A stretch of 13,868 nucleotides of DNA from Oscillospiraceae bacterium (GCA_031270785.1 JAISWM010000043.1:1-13868), one strand, 5' to 3'; counted from the stretch's first letter, positions 5,811 through 13,092 are shown. Notes: generated by a model from the letters alone, not told the origin. Made by a program: numbers and translations.

Positions 5811-5885
5811 AGACCTGTCCGTAAATCTCACAGAGCGCAAACTATCAAAAAATGCATCACTTAAAAAATGGCTTTGCATCAAAAT
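5811..5885 (+). repeat. Dispersed repeat F, copy 1
   Basis: These 75 bp are identical except for one base (T/C at 5826) to 13661-13735. It begins AGACCTGTCCGTAAA and ends GCTTTGCATCAAAAT. The near identity over 7.8 kb implies recent duplication or an active element. It is followed by an A-type repeat and then by repeat G, as is copy 2. Confidence 0.85.
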
Positions 5886-5888
5886 TTC

Positions 5889-6219
5889 GGTTGTGGGTCA
5901 AATTAATTGATAATATCTTTTCCCCCCCCGCCTATGGCGGGGGAAAAACGTAAATAATACCACATTTTTAAATGATTTTTGCTAGTGACATTTTTGTTCT
6001 TCCCCCCCCCGCCCGTGGCGGGGGAAAAACGTAAATAATACCACGTTTCTAAATGATTTTTGCTAGTGACATTTTTGTTCTTCCCCCCCCGCCCATGGCG
6101 GGGGAAAAACGTAAATAATACCACGTTTCTAAATGGTTTTTGCTAGTGACATTTTTGTTCTTCCCCCCCGCCTATGGCGGGGGGAAAAGAAGGAGTTTTA
6201 ACTATTTTGAGACATGACC
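5889..6219 (+). repeat. Tandem hairpin array: A-left, C linkers, A-right
   Basis: Four C/G hairpins (about 5922-5943, 6002-6024, 6083-6104, 6163-6184) recur with a period of about 81 bp. The three linkers between them are nearly identical and are C-family sequence (ACGTAAATAATACCACRTTT ... TTTTTGCTAGTGACATTTTT ... GTTCTT). The first hairpin is preceded by an A left arm and the last is followed by an A right arm ending GAGACATGACC. The array therefore sits inside what looks like one A repeat. Frames that read through it are artefacts of the repetition. Confidence 0.88.
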
Positions 6220-6224
6220 CCAAG

Positions 6225-6259
6225 TCTCCCAGGAAGTATTTTTATACGCCGTCGTCGAT
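6225..6259 (+). repeat. Dispersed repeat G, copy 1
   Basis: These 35 bp match 13834-13868 at 32 positions (starts TCTCCCAGGAAGTAT, ends ACGCCGTCGTCGAT). Copy 2 runs off the window end, so the true length is unknown. Confidence 0.75.
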
Positions 6260-6261
6260 TT

Positions 6262-6352
6262 GGTGGTGGTCCAAATTAATTGATAATATCTTCCCCCCCG
6301 CCTTCGGCGGGGGGGGGAAAAGAAGGGATTTCAACTGTTTTGAGACATGACC
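6262..6352 (+). repeat. Family A repeat, complete, forward
   Basis: GGTGGTGGTCCAAATTAATT, TGATAATATC, a CCCCCCCGCC-TTC-GGCGGGGGGGG hairpin, and the right arm TTTCAACTGTTTTGAGACAT ending in GACC. Family features are intact. Confidence 0.9.
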
Positions 6353-6353
6353 C

Positions 6354-6411
6354 GCGAGCCAGCGGGGGAAAAACGCAAATAATACCACATTTTTAAATAG
6401 TTTTTGCTATA
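6354..6411 (+). repeat. Family C right half
   Basis: A single stem arm (GCGGGGG) followed by AAAAACGCAAATAATACCAC ... AGTTTTTGCTATA. The left half is absent; it abuts the preceding A copy. Confidence 0.72.
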
Positions 6412-6425
6412 TCGCTGCTTTGGTT

Positions 6426-6455
6426 TTGATACTTTTTAAATTAAAGCACTATATA
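6426..6455 (+). promoter_or_regulatory. Promoter of the P-type ATPase gene
   Basis: TTGATA (6426-6431), an 18-nt spacer and TATATA (6450-6455), starting directly after the last repeat. The expected start is about 6462, giving a very short leader before AAAGGA at 6468. Confidence 0.58.
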
Positions 6456-6481
6456 GGGCGCTTAGTGAAAGGAATAGAAAT

Positions 6482-8836
6482 ATGACCGAAAAAATAAAAA
6501 GATTTGATGCAAACATAAAGATCGGATTAACAAGCAGTCAAGTAGAAGAAAGGGTAAAACAAGGGCTAAATAATGCTGACAAAACAGCACCGACTAAAAC
6601 TATTTTGCAAATAATTCAAGGCAACACTTTTACGTTATTTAATCTTATAAACACAGTCCTGGCGCTTGCCCTTGTATATGTAGGCTCATATAAAAATCTG
6701 ATGTTTATGGGAGTTATGATATGCAATTCAATAATCGGCACAATTCAAGAAATACGTTCAAAAATTGCGGTAGATAAGCTTAATCTTATATCACGTCATA
6801 CTATAGAGGTTATCAGGAATGGGGAAAAAATAAAAATACCAAAAGAAGATTTAGTGCTGGACGACATAATTCATATTTGCCCCGGGGACCAAATAGCCGC
6901 CGACTGCATAGTTTTGCAAGGGACGTGCGGGGTTAATGAATCTTTATTAACAGGCGAACCAAATCTTATTACAAAAAATGAAAGCGACATTTTATTATCC
7001 GGCAGTATTATGGTGAGCGGAATTGACTGTATAGCAAAAATTGAAAAGGTCGGCAGCGAAAATTATGCTTCAAAAATTTTATCTAAAGCAAAATACATAA
7101 AAAAAACAAAATCTGAAATAATGGAAACGGTCAATAAAATTGTTAAATTTATATCTATAGTAATAATCCCTATAGGATGCATTTTATTTTACAGGCAGCT
7201 GAAAATTTATAATTATAACATCGAGCCAATTGTGGTATCGGTATCCGCAGCATTAATCAGTATGATACCTGAAGGTCTGGTGCTGTTAATAAGTACCGTC
7301 TTGGCAGTTGGTATTATCAGGCTTTCAAAACATAAAGTATTAGTGCAGGATCTTTACTGCATTGAAACCCTTGCCGGGGTAGACACGATGTTCCTGGATA
7401 AAACAGGTACGATCACAGAAGGGACGTTTGAGGTTGAGGATTTAATCCTCCAAAACAATTTTTCTGATAAAGAAGCAAAAAACGCGTTAAATTTATTGTC
7501 GGGAGCGCTTAATGACAGAAACGAAACATTCAAAGCCATTAAAGAAACGTTTTATACGAATAAAAATTTGATTCCTTCAAAAAAAATAATACCTTTTTCC
7601 TCTGAAAAAAAATGGTCCGGAGCGCGTTTTGAAAATAATAAAACCTACATATTAGGAGCGGCAGAATTTACTTTATCGAGTAAAGATCTTTTAAAAATGC
7701 AAAAAGAAATAAAAATGTACTCTGAAAACTACAGAGTACTTGTATTATCAGCATCAGAAAATGATTTCAAAAATAATGATAATCTTCCGGATGAATTATT
7801 CCCAATGGCACTTATTCTAATAAAAGATAAAATACGTAAAAACGCGAAAGACACTTTAAAATATTTCGCCGATCAAGGAGTAGACATTAAAATAATTTCC
7901 GGTGATAGCCCATTAACAGTATATAAAATCGCAAATTCTGTAAATTTAAAAAATTCTTCCTTATATATAGACTGCTCCACGCTCAAAACCGAGGAAGATA
8001 TATCTAAAGCCGCGAAAAAATACACTATATTCGGCAGAGTAACCCCCATGCAAAAACAACAGATAATAAAATTTTTAAAAAACAGCGGTCATACTGTCGC
8101 TATGGTTGGGGACGGCGTCAACGACGTTCTTGCCCTAAAAGAAGCCGATTGCAGCATAGCAATGGCTCAAGGGTGCCAGGCGGCCAGGAGTATATCTCAT
8201 ATAGTCCTTTTAAACTCTGATTTTTCCGCTATGCCGAAAGTACTTCTCGAAGGTAGACGCACAATTAATAACATACAAAAATCCTCTTCCGTATTTTTAA
8301 CCAAAACTTTATATTCTGTATTTTTAGCCGTACTTTTCGTATTTATATCCATTCCGTATCCGTTTATACCTGTGCAAATGACACTTATCAGCGCCCTAAC
8401 AATCGGCATCCCCTCATTTGTGCTCGCCCTGCAGCCAAATGAAAATAAAGTTTCGGGGAATTTACTTAAGAATATATTTAGTAAATCTCTCCCTACAGCG
8501 ATAACAATATTTTTAAGTATAATTATGTGCATTTTTTGCTACAAAACATTTGGCCTCAGTAAAAATGTTTACTCCGGCATATGCGTAATGCTTACGGGTT
8601 TTATAGAAATATTATTTATATATAAACTTTGTATCCCTCTTAATAAACTCAGAAAAATACTTTTATATTTTATATCCGTAAGTTTTGTGGGATTATACTT
8701 TATTATGCACAAATTTTTTTCTATGGAAATCACTGTATTCAGTACTTTCCTAACGATAATACTGGGATTTGTTTCGGTATTTATATATAGGATATTTGAT
8801 GAATACAAATTTAAAGATGAAGCCCCCGGGCAGTGA
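6482..8836 (+). CDS. CtpE-like cation-transporting P-type ATPase
   Basis: A P-type ATPase that uses ATP to move cations across the cytoplasmic membrane. The 784-aa protein has TM helices near 50-90, the actuator motif SLLTGE (154-159), and the TM4 motif MIPEGLVLL (261-269). The phosphorylation site is DKTGT (Asp306-Thr310). The nucleotide domain includes FSSEKKWSG (372-380), the P-domain has SGDSP (473-477) and MVGDGVND (541-548), and a helical C-terminal membrane domain runs from about 605 to 775. The PEGL in TM4, rather than the heavy-metal CPC/CPx motif, and the overall length fit the CtpE group, whose mycobacterial member takes up calcium. Calcium here is inference. The ATG has AAAGGA 8 nt upstream. 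The stop codon lies at the first bases of an A repeat, so the last residues may be altered. It stands alone on the plus strand. Confidence 0.93.
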   Translation: MTEKIKRFDANIKIGLTSSQVEERVKQGLNNADKTAPTKTILQIIQGNTFTLFNLINTVLALALVYVGSYKNLMFMGVMICNSIIGTIQEIRSKIAVDKLNLISRHTIEVIRNGEKIKIPKEDLVLDDIIHICPGDQIAADCIVLQGTCGVNESLLTGEPNLITKNESDILLSGSIMVSGIDCIAKIEKVGSENYASKILSKAKYIKKTKSEIMETVNKIVKFISIVIIPIGCILFYRQLKIYNYNIEPIVVSVSAALISMIPEGLVLLISTVLAVGIIRLSKHKVLVQDLYCIETLAGVDTMFLDKTGTITEGTFEVEDLILQNNFSDKEAKNALNLLSGALNDRNETFKAIKETFYTNKNLIPSKKIIPFSSEKKWSGARFENNKTYILGAAEFTLSSKDLLKMQKEIKMYSENYRVLVLSASENDFKNNDNLPDELFPMALILIKDKIRKNAKDTLKYFADQGVDIKIISGDSPLTVYKIANSVNLKNSSLYIDCSTLKTEEDISKAAKKYTIFGRVTPMQKQQIIKFLKNSGHTVAMVGDGVNDVLALKEADCSIAMAQGCQAARSISHIVLLNSDFSAMPKVLLEGRRTINNIQKSSSVFLTKTLYSVFLAVLFVFISIPYPFIPVQMTLISALTIGIPSFVLALQPNENKVSGNLLKNIFSKSLPTAITIFLSIIMCIFCYKTFGLSKNVYSGICVMLTGFIEILFIYKLCIPLNKLRKILLYFISVSFVGLYFIMHKFFSMEITVFSTFLTIILGFVSVFIYRIFDEYKFKDEAPGQ

Positions 8837-8915
8837 TCCAAATTAATTGATAATATCTTTCCCCCCGCCTATGGCGGGGGGAAAAGAAGGAATTCAACTA
8901 TTTTATGGCGCGACC
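8832..8915 (+). repeat. Family A repeat, forward, overlapping the ATPase stop codon
   Basis: AGTGATCCAAATTAATTGAT starts before the stop: the TGA at 8834-8836 is part of the repeat edge, and the copy at 8985 has the same AGTGATCC edge. The hairpin is CCCCCCGCC-TAT-GGCGGGGGG, and the right arm has decayed to TTTTATGGCGCGACC. Confidence 0.85.
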
Positions 8916-8984
8916 TAATTCTTGGCCGCCAATGACCGCAAAAAGTAGTATTACCGGCAGAAATGGGGGTTCGGGTTGTTTTTA

Positions 8985-9071
8985 GGTAGTGATCCAAATT
9001 AATTGATAATATCTTTCACCCCCGCCATAGGCGGGGGTGAAAGAATGGATTAACTATTTTGACCCACAACC
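8985..9071 (+). repeat. Family A repeat, forward, variant right end
   Basis: Left edge GGTAGTGATCCAAATTAATT, stem CACCCCCGCC/GGCGGGGGTG, then TTAACTATTTTGACCCACAACC. The right arm lacks the usual GAGACATG and ends like a left arm read in reverse (GACCCACAACC). Confidence 0.8.
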
Positions 9072-9094
9072 AGTTCCTGATTGCCTTTAGTATA

Positions 9095-9247
9095 TAGCTG
9101 CTGCGCTTGAAAAAAGCCCGCATTTTAGAAACTTTGCCCCGCCTGTTGGCGGGGCAATGATTTACTCGCATAGCTCTTTTTTAAAAAAACCAAATTTTAA
9201 AAATTTTGCCCCGCCTGTTGGCGGGGCAATGATTCACTCGCATAGCT
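9095..9247 (+). repeat. Family E element with tandem 54-bp hairpin units
   Basis: It starts TAGCTGCTGCGCTTGAAAAA. Two 54-bp units (9122-9175 and 9194-9247, offset 72 bp) share the TTGCCCCGCC-TGTT-GGCGGGGCAA hairpin and end ACTCGCATAGCT. The start at 9095 follows TATA and resembles the element at 12953. Unit identity is high, with a few changes outside the stem. Confidence 0.75.
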
Positions 9248-9268
9248 TTTTTAAATAAGAAAAACAGC

Positions 9269-9363
9269 AGCAAAAATCCTTTAGAAACGTGGTGTTATTT
9301 ACGTTTCTTTCCCCCGCCTATGGCGGGGGCGAAAAATATTATCAATTAATTCGGTCCACAACC
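9269..9363 (-). repeat. A-left / C-right chimeric repeat, reverse
   Basis: In reverse it reads A left arm (GGTTGTGGACCGAATTAATT, GATAAT), CCCCCGCC-ATA-GGCGGGGG hairpin, then C right arm (AACGTAAATAACACCACG ... GGATTTTTGCT). This is the same junction as at 5713. Confidence 0.78.
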
Positions 9364-9451
9364 GATTTTTATAACTTTCTCCCGGCCAGCGACCGGGAGA
9401 AAGTACATGAATAAATTTACTTTTAAGGGCTGTTTTAAATCGTAACTGCTA
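9364..9451 (-). repeat. Family B element, reverse, truncated
   Basis: In reverse it begins TAGCAGTTACGATTTAAAAC and includes the CTCCCGGTCG/CGACCGGGAG-like hairpin, but the right end (AGACGCTTTTCAAACGAAAC) is missing where it meets the preceding chimera. A TA follows at 9452-9453. It is the 3' flank of the 775-aa gene. Confidence 0.8.
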
Positions 9452-9467
9452 TAATACTATGCTTTAT

Positions 9468-11795
9468 TTATAAACCGCTAAAGAAATGTTTGAATGTGTT
9501 TGCCTCATTATCATATATATCTTTCCATATAGGGTTATTCTTTGCTCCGGGATATGCAGCGCAATATGAGTCTATTACTGCACTCATATGTGCCTCTTGC
9601 TCACTTGTAAGTTTATATTCATTTTTAGGTAAATTTTCTTGTATACCCATAAGTGCATTTAAGTCTGTTACGTCTTCCGCTATACTATAGTGTGCACCAT
9701 AATGTTTTTTACCTTTTAGAATGAGGGATAGTATACTCTGAATGTGGTTCGATAATTCTTTCTCTATATTATCATAACGTGACATAGCAATTATGTGTTT
9801 GCTACCTGGTTTTAACAACATCTCCATTAATTCATCGCCATCTTTTATTAACTGAGAAATTTTGTCTTTAACTTCTTGGCTTATTTCAGAGTTGTGCATT
9901 TCCGCAGGTTTATAACTATCAGTCCCAGCATCATCCCCCCTTGGCAAGGATGCATCCACCGTAGTTTCTTCACGAACAGCAGTTCCGCCTCTTGATGCAA
10001 TAAGCGCAAGCAGCCTTATAACTGGTCTTAATCCCGATACCCATTTGTTTATAAGTTCTTGACATTTAGGTGATATTTCTGTCGGCTTTGCCTCTTCGGC
10101 GGGCTCAGCCGGTTCCGGAAGTGCTTTTTCGGGTTTTGCGGCCGTTTTCACAGCGGTAGCGGCTGAAGTTTTAGCAACCATTGCGGCAATTAATCCCGGT
10201 TTCGGAGCCTCTGTTGCGGGAACAGCAGCTGCAAGTTCAGAAGCTGCTTTGGTAAGCACTTTTGGTTCAGGAGCCATTTTCGCAGGAACAGTAGCCGCAA
10301 GTCTGACAGCCGCTTTGCTTATATCTTCCGGTCTCTGGACTGCTTTTGGGGAAACAGTTGAAAGTCTATCAGCCGATTTGGCGAGATCTTCTGGTTCCGG
10401 AGCCGCTTGCGGCGGAACATCGACTGAAACTTTATCAACCGATTTGGCAAGATTCCCAGGTTTAGGAGCCATTTTTGCGGGAACAGCAGCTGCAAGTTCA
10501 GAAGCCACTTCTTCTTCTTCAACTCTGGCAGCGCGCAAGCCTCCTCCAAATTGCGAGAAATCGCCGTATACTGCCGCCATTTGCTGTATAAGCATTTGCA
10601 TCACGAACATCATCATCATGAACATTATCATAGGGTTCGCCCCAGGCGTTTGGCCGCCCCCCATTCCGAGTATTTGAGGATACATACCAAAATTCCCATT
10701 AAAATTGAATGTGTTCCCATTATTTATAGTTTCTCGTCTCATATCGGGGGATGCATATTTACCATCCGGGCCGGACGCTCCTTGCCACGGAACTGTTTTT
10801 TCGTTGCCTTTCATAGCAAACTCTTTACCGCTCAATTTATCACCATTTAGCGCATCACCCAATTTATCATCACTAAGTGCTCCGTCGTTAGGGTTTTTAC
10901 CATCCGGTTTTTTTGGTTTCTGCAGCTTCGCGCCTTTATCATAAAAAACCAAAAAATACACTATCAAACACATTAGTGTGTTTACCATTGGATCATATAC
11001 ATCTTGAGTTTTGGCTATAAATGCTTGAACCTCAGCATTATAGTTTATAAGTTCGTTCAGTATTAAAGGATCATCAGCCGGAGTGTATCCGTCTATCTGT
11101 TCATCTGTCTCCTCTTCCGACAACCCGTCTATCTGTTCATCTATCTCCTCTCCCGACAACCCGTCTATCTGTTCATCTGTCTCCTCTTCCGACGACCCTT
11201 CCATATTTCTGTCAGAATATCTTTCTTGGATTTCGGTATCTTTAGCCCATTTTTTAAGTTTGCTAGCCAAATCAAGGATTAATCGCGACCCTTGCTTAGG
11301 AAATAATTTGCGAATTCCTTTCCCTGCACCCATTTCTTCAAGCGTTGGTACCAATTTAGCTGAAACAAGATGACAAAACTCACTCGAGCTATTGCGTTTG
11401 TCATTTACAAAACCAAGAACACCGTATGCGTTTGCAACAGCCTCTAATTTGTCATACACTCCCTTATCTATGTCACTAGCTCTGCATGCCCTAGCTGATC
11501 TTGCGCGGGCTACTTTTTGGCTTTGGCGCCAGTCACTATTCACGGCTGCATAGTCCAATCCGACTTCGTCTTCAACGTCATTCACGGCTGCAGATGATCC
11601 CATCCAATCGCCCGATGCTTCATCGTTATCATCAAATAGTCGGCTTTTTCCACTTCCTAAATCTACTGATTGCTTCCGACGATTTTGATCTATTCTTTTT
11701 TTTAGTTTTGAAGCTTGCGATTGTTTCTTACGATTGTGATTTGTTTTTTTTGGTTCTTTAATTTCCGGAACTTTTGCTAGTAATTGATCTGGCAT
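9468..11795 (-). CDS. Large low-complexity protein paired with a CIS gene, unknown function (775 aa)
   Basis: I do not recognise this protein. Visible order: a basic, probably disordered N-terminus (1-45, Lys/Arg/Gln rich). Three acidic repeats of about 12 residues (GLSEEETDEQID type) follow at 200-236. A hydrophobic helix lies at about 268-285 (MVNTLMCLIVYFLVFY), then a polar linker. Next is a Gly/Asn stretch (NTFNFNGNFGMY) running into a Met-rich hydrophobic segment (389-406, MIMFMMMMFVMQMLIQQM). Five tandem repeats of about 22 residues starting VPAKMAPKP or similar span 438-547. The C-terminal part (about 570-775) is soluble and largely helical. There is no signal peptide. AAGGGGGG sits 7 nt before the ATG, 25 bp after the CIS gene stop, so the two form an operon. 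CIS cargo, a tape-measure-like or anchoring protein are options by context only. Confidence 0.85.
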   Translation of the reverse strand: MPDQLLAKVPEIKEPKKTNHNRKKQSQASKLKKRIDQNRRKQSVDLGSGKSRLFDDNDEASGDWMGSSAAVNDVEDEVGLDYAAVNSDWRQSQKVARARSARACRASDIDKGVYDKLEAVANAYGVLGFVNDKRNSSSEFCHLVSAKLVPTLEEMGAGKGIRKLFPKQGSRLILDLASKLKKWAKDTEIQERYSDRNMEGSSEEETDEQIDGLSGEEIDEQIDGLSEEETDEQIDGYTPADDPLILNELINYNAEVQAFIAKTQDVYDPMVNTLMCLIVYFLVFYDKGAKLQKPKKPDGKNPNDGALSDDKLGDALNGDKLSGKEFAMKGNEKTVPWQGASGPDGKYASPDMRRETINNGNTFNFNGNFGMYPQILGMGGGQTPGANPMIMFMMMMFVMQMLIQQMAAVYGDFSQFGGGLRAARVEEEEVASELAAAVPAKMAPKPGNLAKSVDKVSVDVPPQAAPEPEDLAKSADRLSTVSPKAVQRPEDISKAAVRLAATVPAKMAPEPKVLTKAASELAAAVPATEAPKPGLIAAMVAKTSAATAVKTAAKPEKALPEPAEPAEEAKPTEISPKCQELINKWVSGLRPVIRLLALIASRGGTAVREETTVDASLPRGDDAGTDSYKPAEMHNSEISQEVKDKISQLIKDGDELMEMLLKPGSKHIIAMSRYDNIEKELSNHIQSILSLILKGKKHYGAHYSIAEDVTDLNALMGIQENLPKNEYKLTSEQEAHMSAVIDSYCAAYPGAKNNPIWKDIYDNEANTFKHFFSGL

Positions 11796-11820
11796 TGTTT
11801 CGCCCCCCTTATGTTAATCT

Positions 11821-12537
11821 TTACCTCATTGCTGCCGTGGCAAGTAATGCGGCAGTATTAGTTATTTCTTCTACTTTTTGCATTGACTTTATGGATCCGC
11901 TTACTATGGACGAAATCTTCGTGGTTTCCAGTGGTTTTTTTTCAATGTCAGAACTTAAACGTTGTTCTTTAATTACTATGTCTGCAGTTGCGGCTAACGG
12001 GTTACCCCACCTTGAAAATGCGGTATAGCTATAACCTACATGGCTGATTACTCCAAATATTTGCATATCTCCCCAAAGGAACAATGCGTTGCTTGGTACA
12101 CAATTTATTAAATAACGCAAAGATGTCGTATCTTCATCATCTAATGACATTGACGTTAAAGCTCCCAACATACCATCCATAGTCGCTGCTTTGTATTCAT
12201 CGTATATATTGTAGTTTAATTTTATGGTTATATCATGGTCATGGCCCTCATCACCCGCATGTGCTGAAAATACTCTATCAATCACTGAGTCTCCAGTCAG
12301 CCCTCGTTTTTGTTTAACTCTTTTATATGAATTCATTGCCTCCATTTCTGACGGATTAATTTGCACGGGAAGTATTTTTTCTAATTCAAATTGCCCACTG
12401 CTGTTTAGATTTTCGCTCATTATATAAAATCTCGCTTTGGATACTATCGCAGCATCATTGAGCACGTATGTGCGATATGAAGATGTTGCAAATTCCGCTA
12501 AAGCTTTTGCCACTGATAGAGCATCGGTGAGTGCCAT
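11821..12537 (-). CDS. Contractile injection system tube / baseplate-adaptor family protein
   Basis: It resembles the CIS tube-protein N-terminal domain found in Afp7/PVC7-type adaptors of extracellular contractile injection systems and in related phage-tail proteins, which link the inner tube to the spike. Supporting pattern: an opening strand with VQINPSEMEAMNSYKRVKQKRG (residues about 56-77, the family's FNPxEY-like site), then a Leu-rich strand and YDEYKAATMDGMLGALTSM. Next come CVPSNALFLWGDMQIFGVIS (Pro then Phe/Leu-Trp-Gly) and SYTAFSRWGNPLAATADIVI (phe..G.P.ra pattern). The 238-aa chain ends in a helical Lys/Ser tail without the LysM domain of Afp7. The ATG at 12537 has AAGGG about 12 nt upstream and a TTGACA/TATAAT promoter behind it. 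The next gene begins 25 bp downstream. No sheath, tube, gp25 or AAA gene is in the window. Assignment is by pattern recognition. Confidence 0.75.
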   Translation of the reverse strand: MALTDALSVAKALAEFATSSYRTYVLNDAAIVSKARFYIMSENLNSSGQFELEKILPVQINPSEMEAMNSYKRVKQKRGLTGDSVIDRVFSAHAGDEGHDHDITIKLNYNIYDEYKAATMDGMLGALTSMSLDDEDTTSLRYLINCVPSNALFLWGDMQIFGVISHVGYSYTAFSRWGNPLAATADIVIKEQRLSSDIEKKPLETTKISSIVSGSIKSMQKVEEITNTAALLATAAMR

Positions 12538-12590
12538 AATTCAAATCATCCCTTCAAATTAATGTATAATTATATAATATCCATAATATA

Positions 12591-12618
12591 ATTATATATT
12601 TCGAAATGTTTATGTCAA
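12591..12618 (-). promoter_or_regulatory. Promoter of the two-gene CIS operon
   Basis: On the minus strand TTGACA (12618-12613), a 16-nt spacer and TATAAT (12596-12591), both perfect hexamers, in a roughly 100-bp tract that is almost entirely A/T (12556-12655). The leader is about 45-50 nt. The extreme A/T content is also the type of DNA that nucleoid silencing proteins bind. Confidence 0.75.
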
Positions 12619-12654
12619 TATATACATTGAATATATTTATATATATCACAAAAT

Positions 12655-12743
12655 GGTTGTGGGTCAAATTAGTTGGTAATATCTTCCTACCCCGCCCATG
12701 GCGGGGGGGAAGAAAAAGTTTCAACAATTTTGAGACATGACCC
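12655..12743 (+). repeat. Family A repeat, complete, forward
   Basis: GGTTGTGGGTCAAATTAGTT, an ACCCCGCCCATGGCGGGG-type hairpin, and a right arm ending TTTTGAGACATGACCC. It shares its last CCC with the next A copy, so two A repeats lie head to tail. Confidence 0.85.
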
Positions 12744-12937
12744 AAATTATAGCTGTTACGATTTAAAACAGTCCTCAAAAGTAAATTTATCCGTGTACTT
12801 TCTCCCGGCCGTCGGCCGGGAGAAAGTCATAAAAATCAAACGCTTTTCAAACGAAACAGCTATAGTTGATAATATCTTTCCCCCCCCGCCAACGGCTGGG
12901 GGAAAGAAGAAATTTCAACTGTTTTGAGACATGGCCC
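12741..12937 (+). repeat. Family A copy, forward, split by a B element
   Basis: CCCAAATTA is followed by B (12750-12862) and then TAGTTGATAATATC, a hairpin (CCCCCGCCAACGGCTGGGGG) and a right arm ending TTTTGAGACATGGCC. Removing B plus one TA restores CCCAAATTAGTTGATAATAT exactly. Confidence 0.88.
12750..12862 (+). mobile_element. Family B MITE-like element, 113 bp, nested in an A repeat
   Basis: Ends are TAGCTGTT and AACAGCTA, with a CTCCCGGCCG/CGGCCGGGAG hairpin and no coding capacity. TA flanks lie at 12748-12749 and 12863-12864. It is the cleanest of the three nested copies: the left and right A flanks join perfectly once it is removed. Confidence 0.9.
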
Positions 12938-12952
12938 ATAAAATGCAAACAA

Positions 12953-13092
12953 TATAACTGCTGTTTTTGAAAAAAGTTTAAATTTGGGCAATCATCCCCC
13001 CGCCTCCACTGCGGGGCGACGGCTTATACTGTTTCTAAATTAAAAAATTGATACGTGTTTGACTTGCTTTCCCCCGCCTTTGGCGGGGGAAT
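12953..13092 (+). repeat. E-like fragment and an isolated hairpin
   Basis: TATAACTGCTGTTTTTGAAA, then AAAGT, at 12953 resembles the start of family E (TATAGCTGCTGCGCTTGAAA) and leads to a CCCCGCC/GCGGGGCG-type hairpin. A second hairpin (CCCCCGCC-TTT-GGCGGGGG) lies at about 13070-13088. This is the 3' flank of the 166-aa gene; neither hairpin has a T-run on the minus strand. Confidence 0.55.

Noticed and set aside
5811..5885. Repeat F as a transposase gene fragment
   Set aside because: The AGACCTGTCC edge looks like an IS terminus, but no frame shows a recognisable DDE or HUH motif, so only a dispersed repeat is claimed.
5903..6124. Minus-strand open frame with three near-identical protein repeats
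   Set aside because: The protein repeats simply translate the 81-bp hairpin array; there is no ribosome binding site and the array is non-coding repeat DNA.
5922..6184. CRISPR array
   Set aside because: The period is regular, but the sequence between hairpins is nearly identical in each unit, so there are no unique spacers and no cas genes nearby.
8850..8890. Rho-independent terminator after the P-type ATPase at the A hairpin
   Set aside because: The hairpin is strong, but the bases after it are GAAAAGAAGG with no T-run on the plus strand. The hairpin belongs to the repeat family and appears in many places not linked to gene ends.
10249..10677. Plus-strand 142-aa Ala/Ser-rich frame inside the 775-aa gene
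   Set aside because: It is the antisense reading of the Ala/Pro repeats. The long minus frame with a strong ribosome binding site and operon spacing is the gene.
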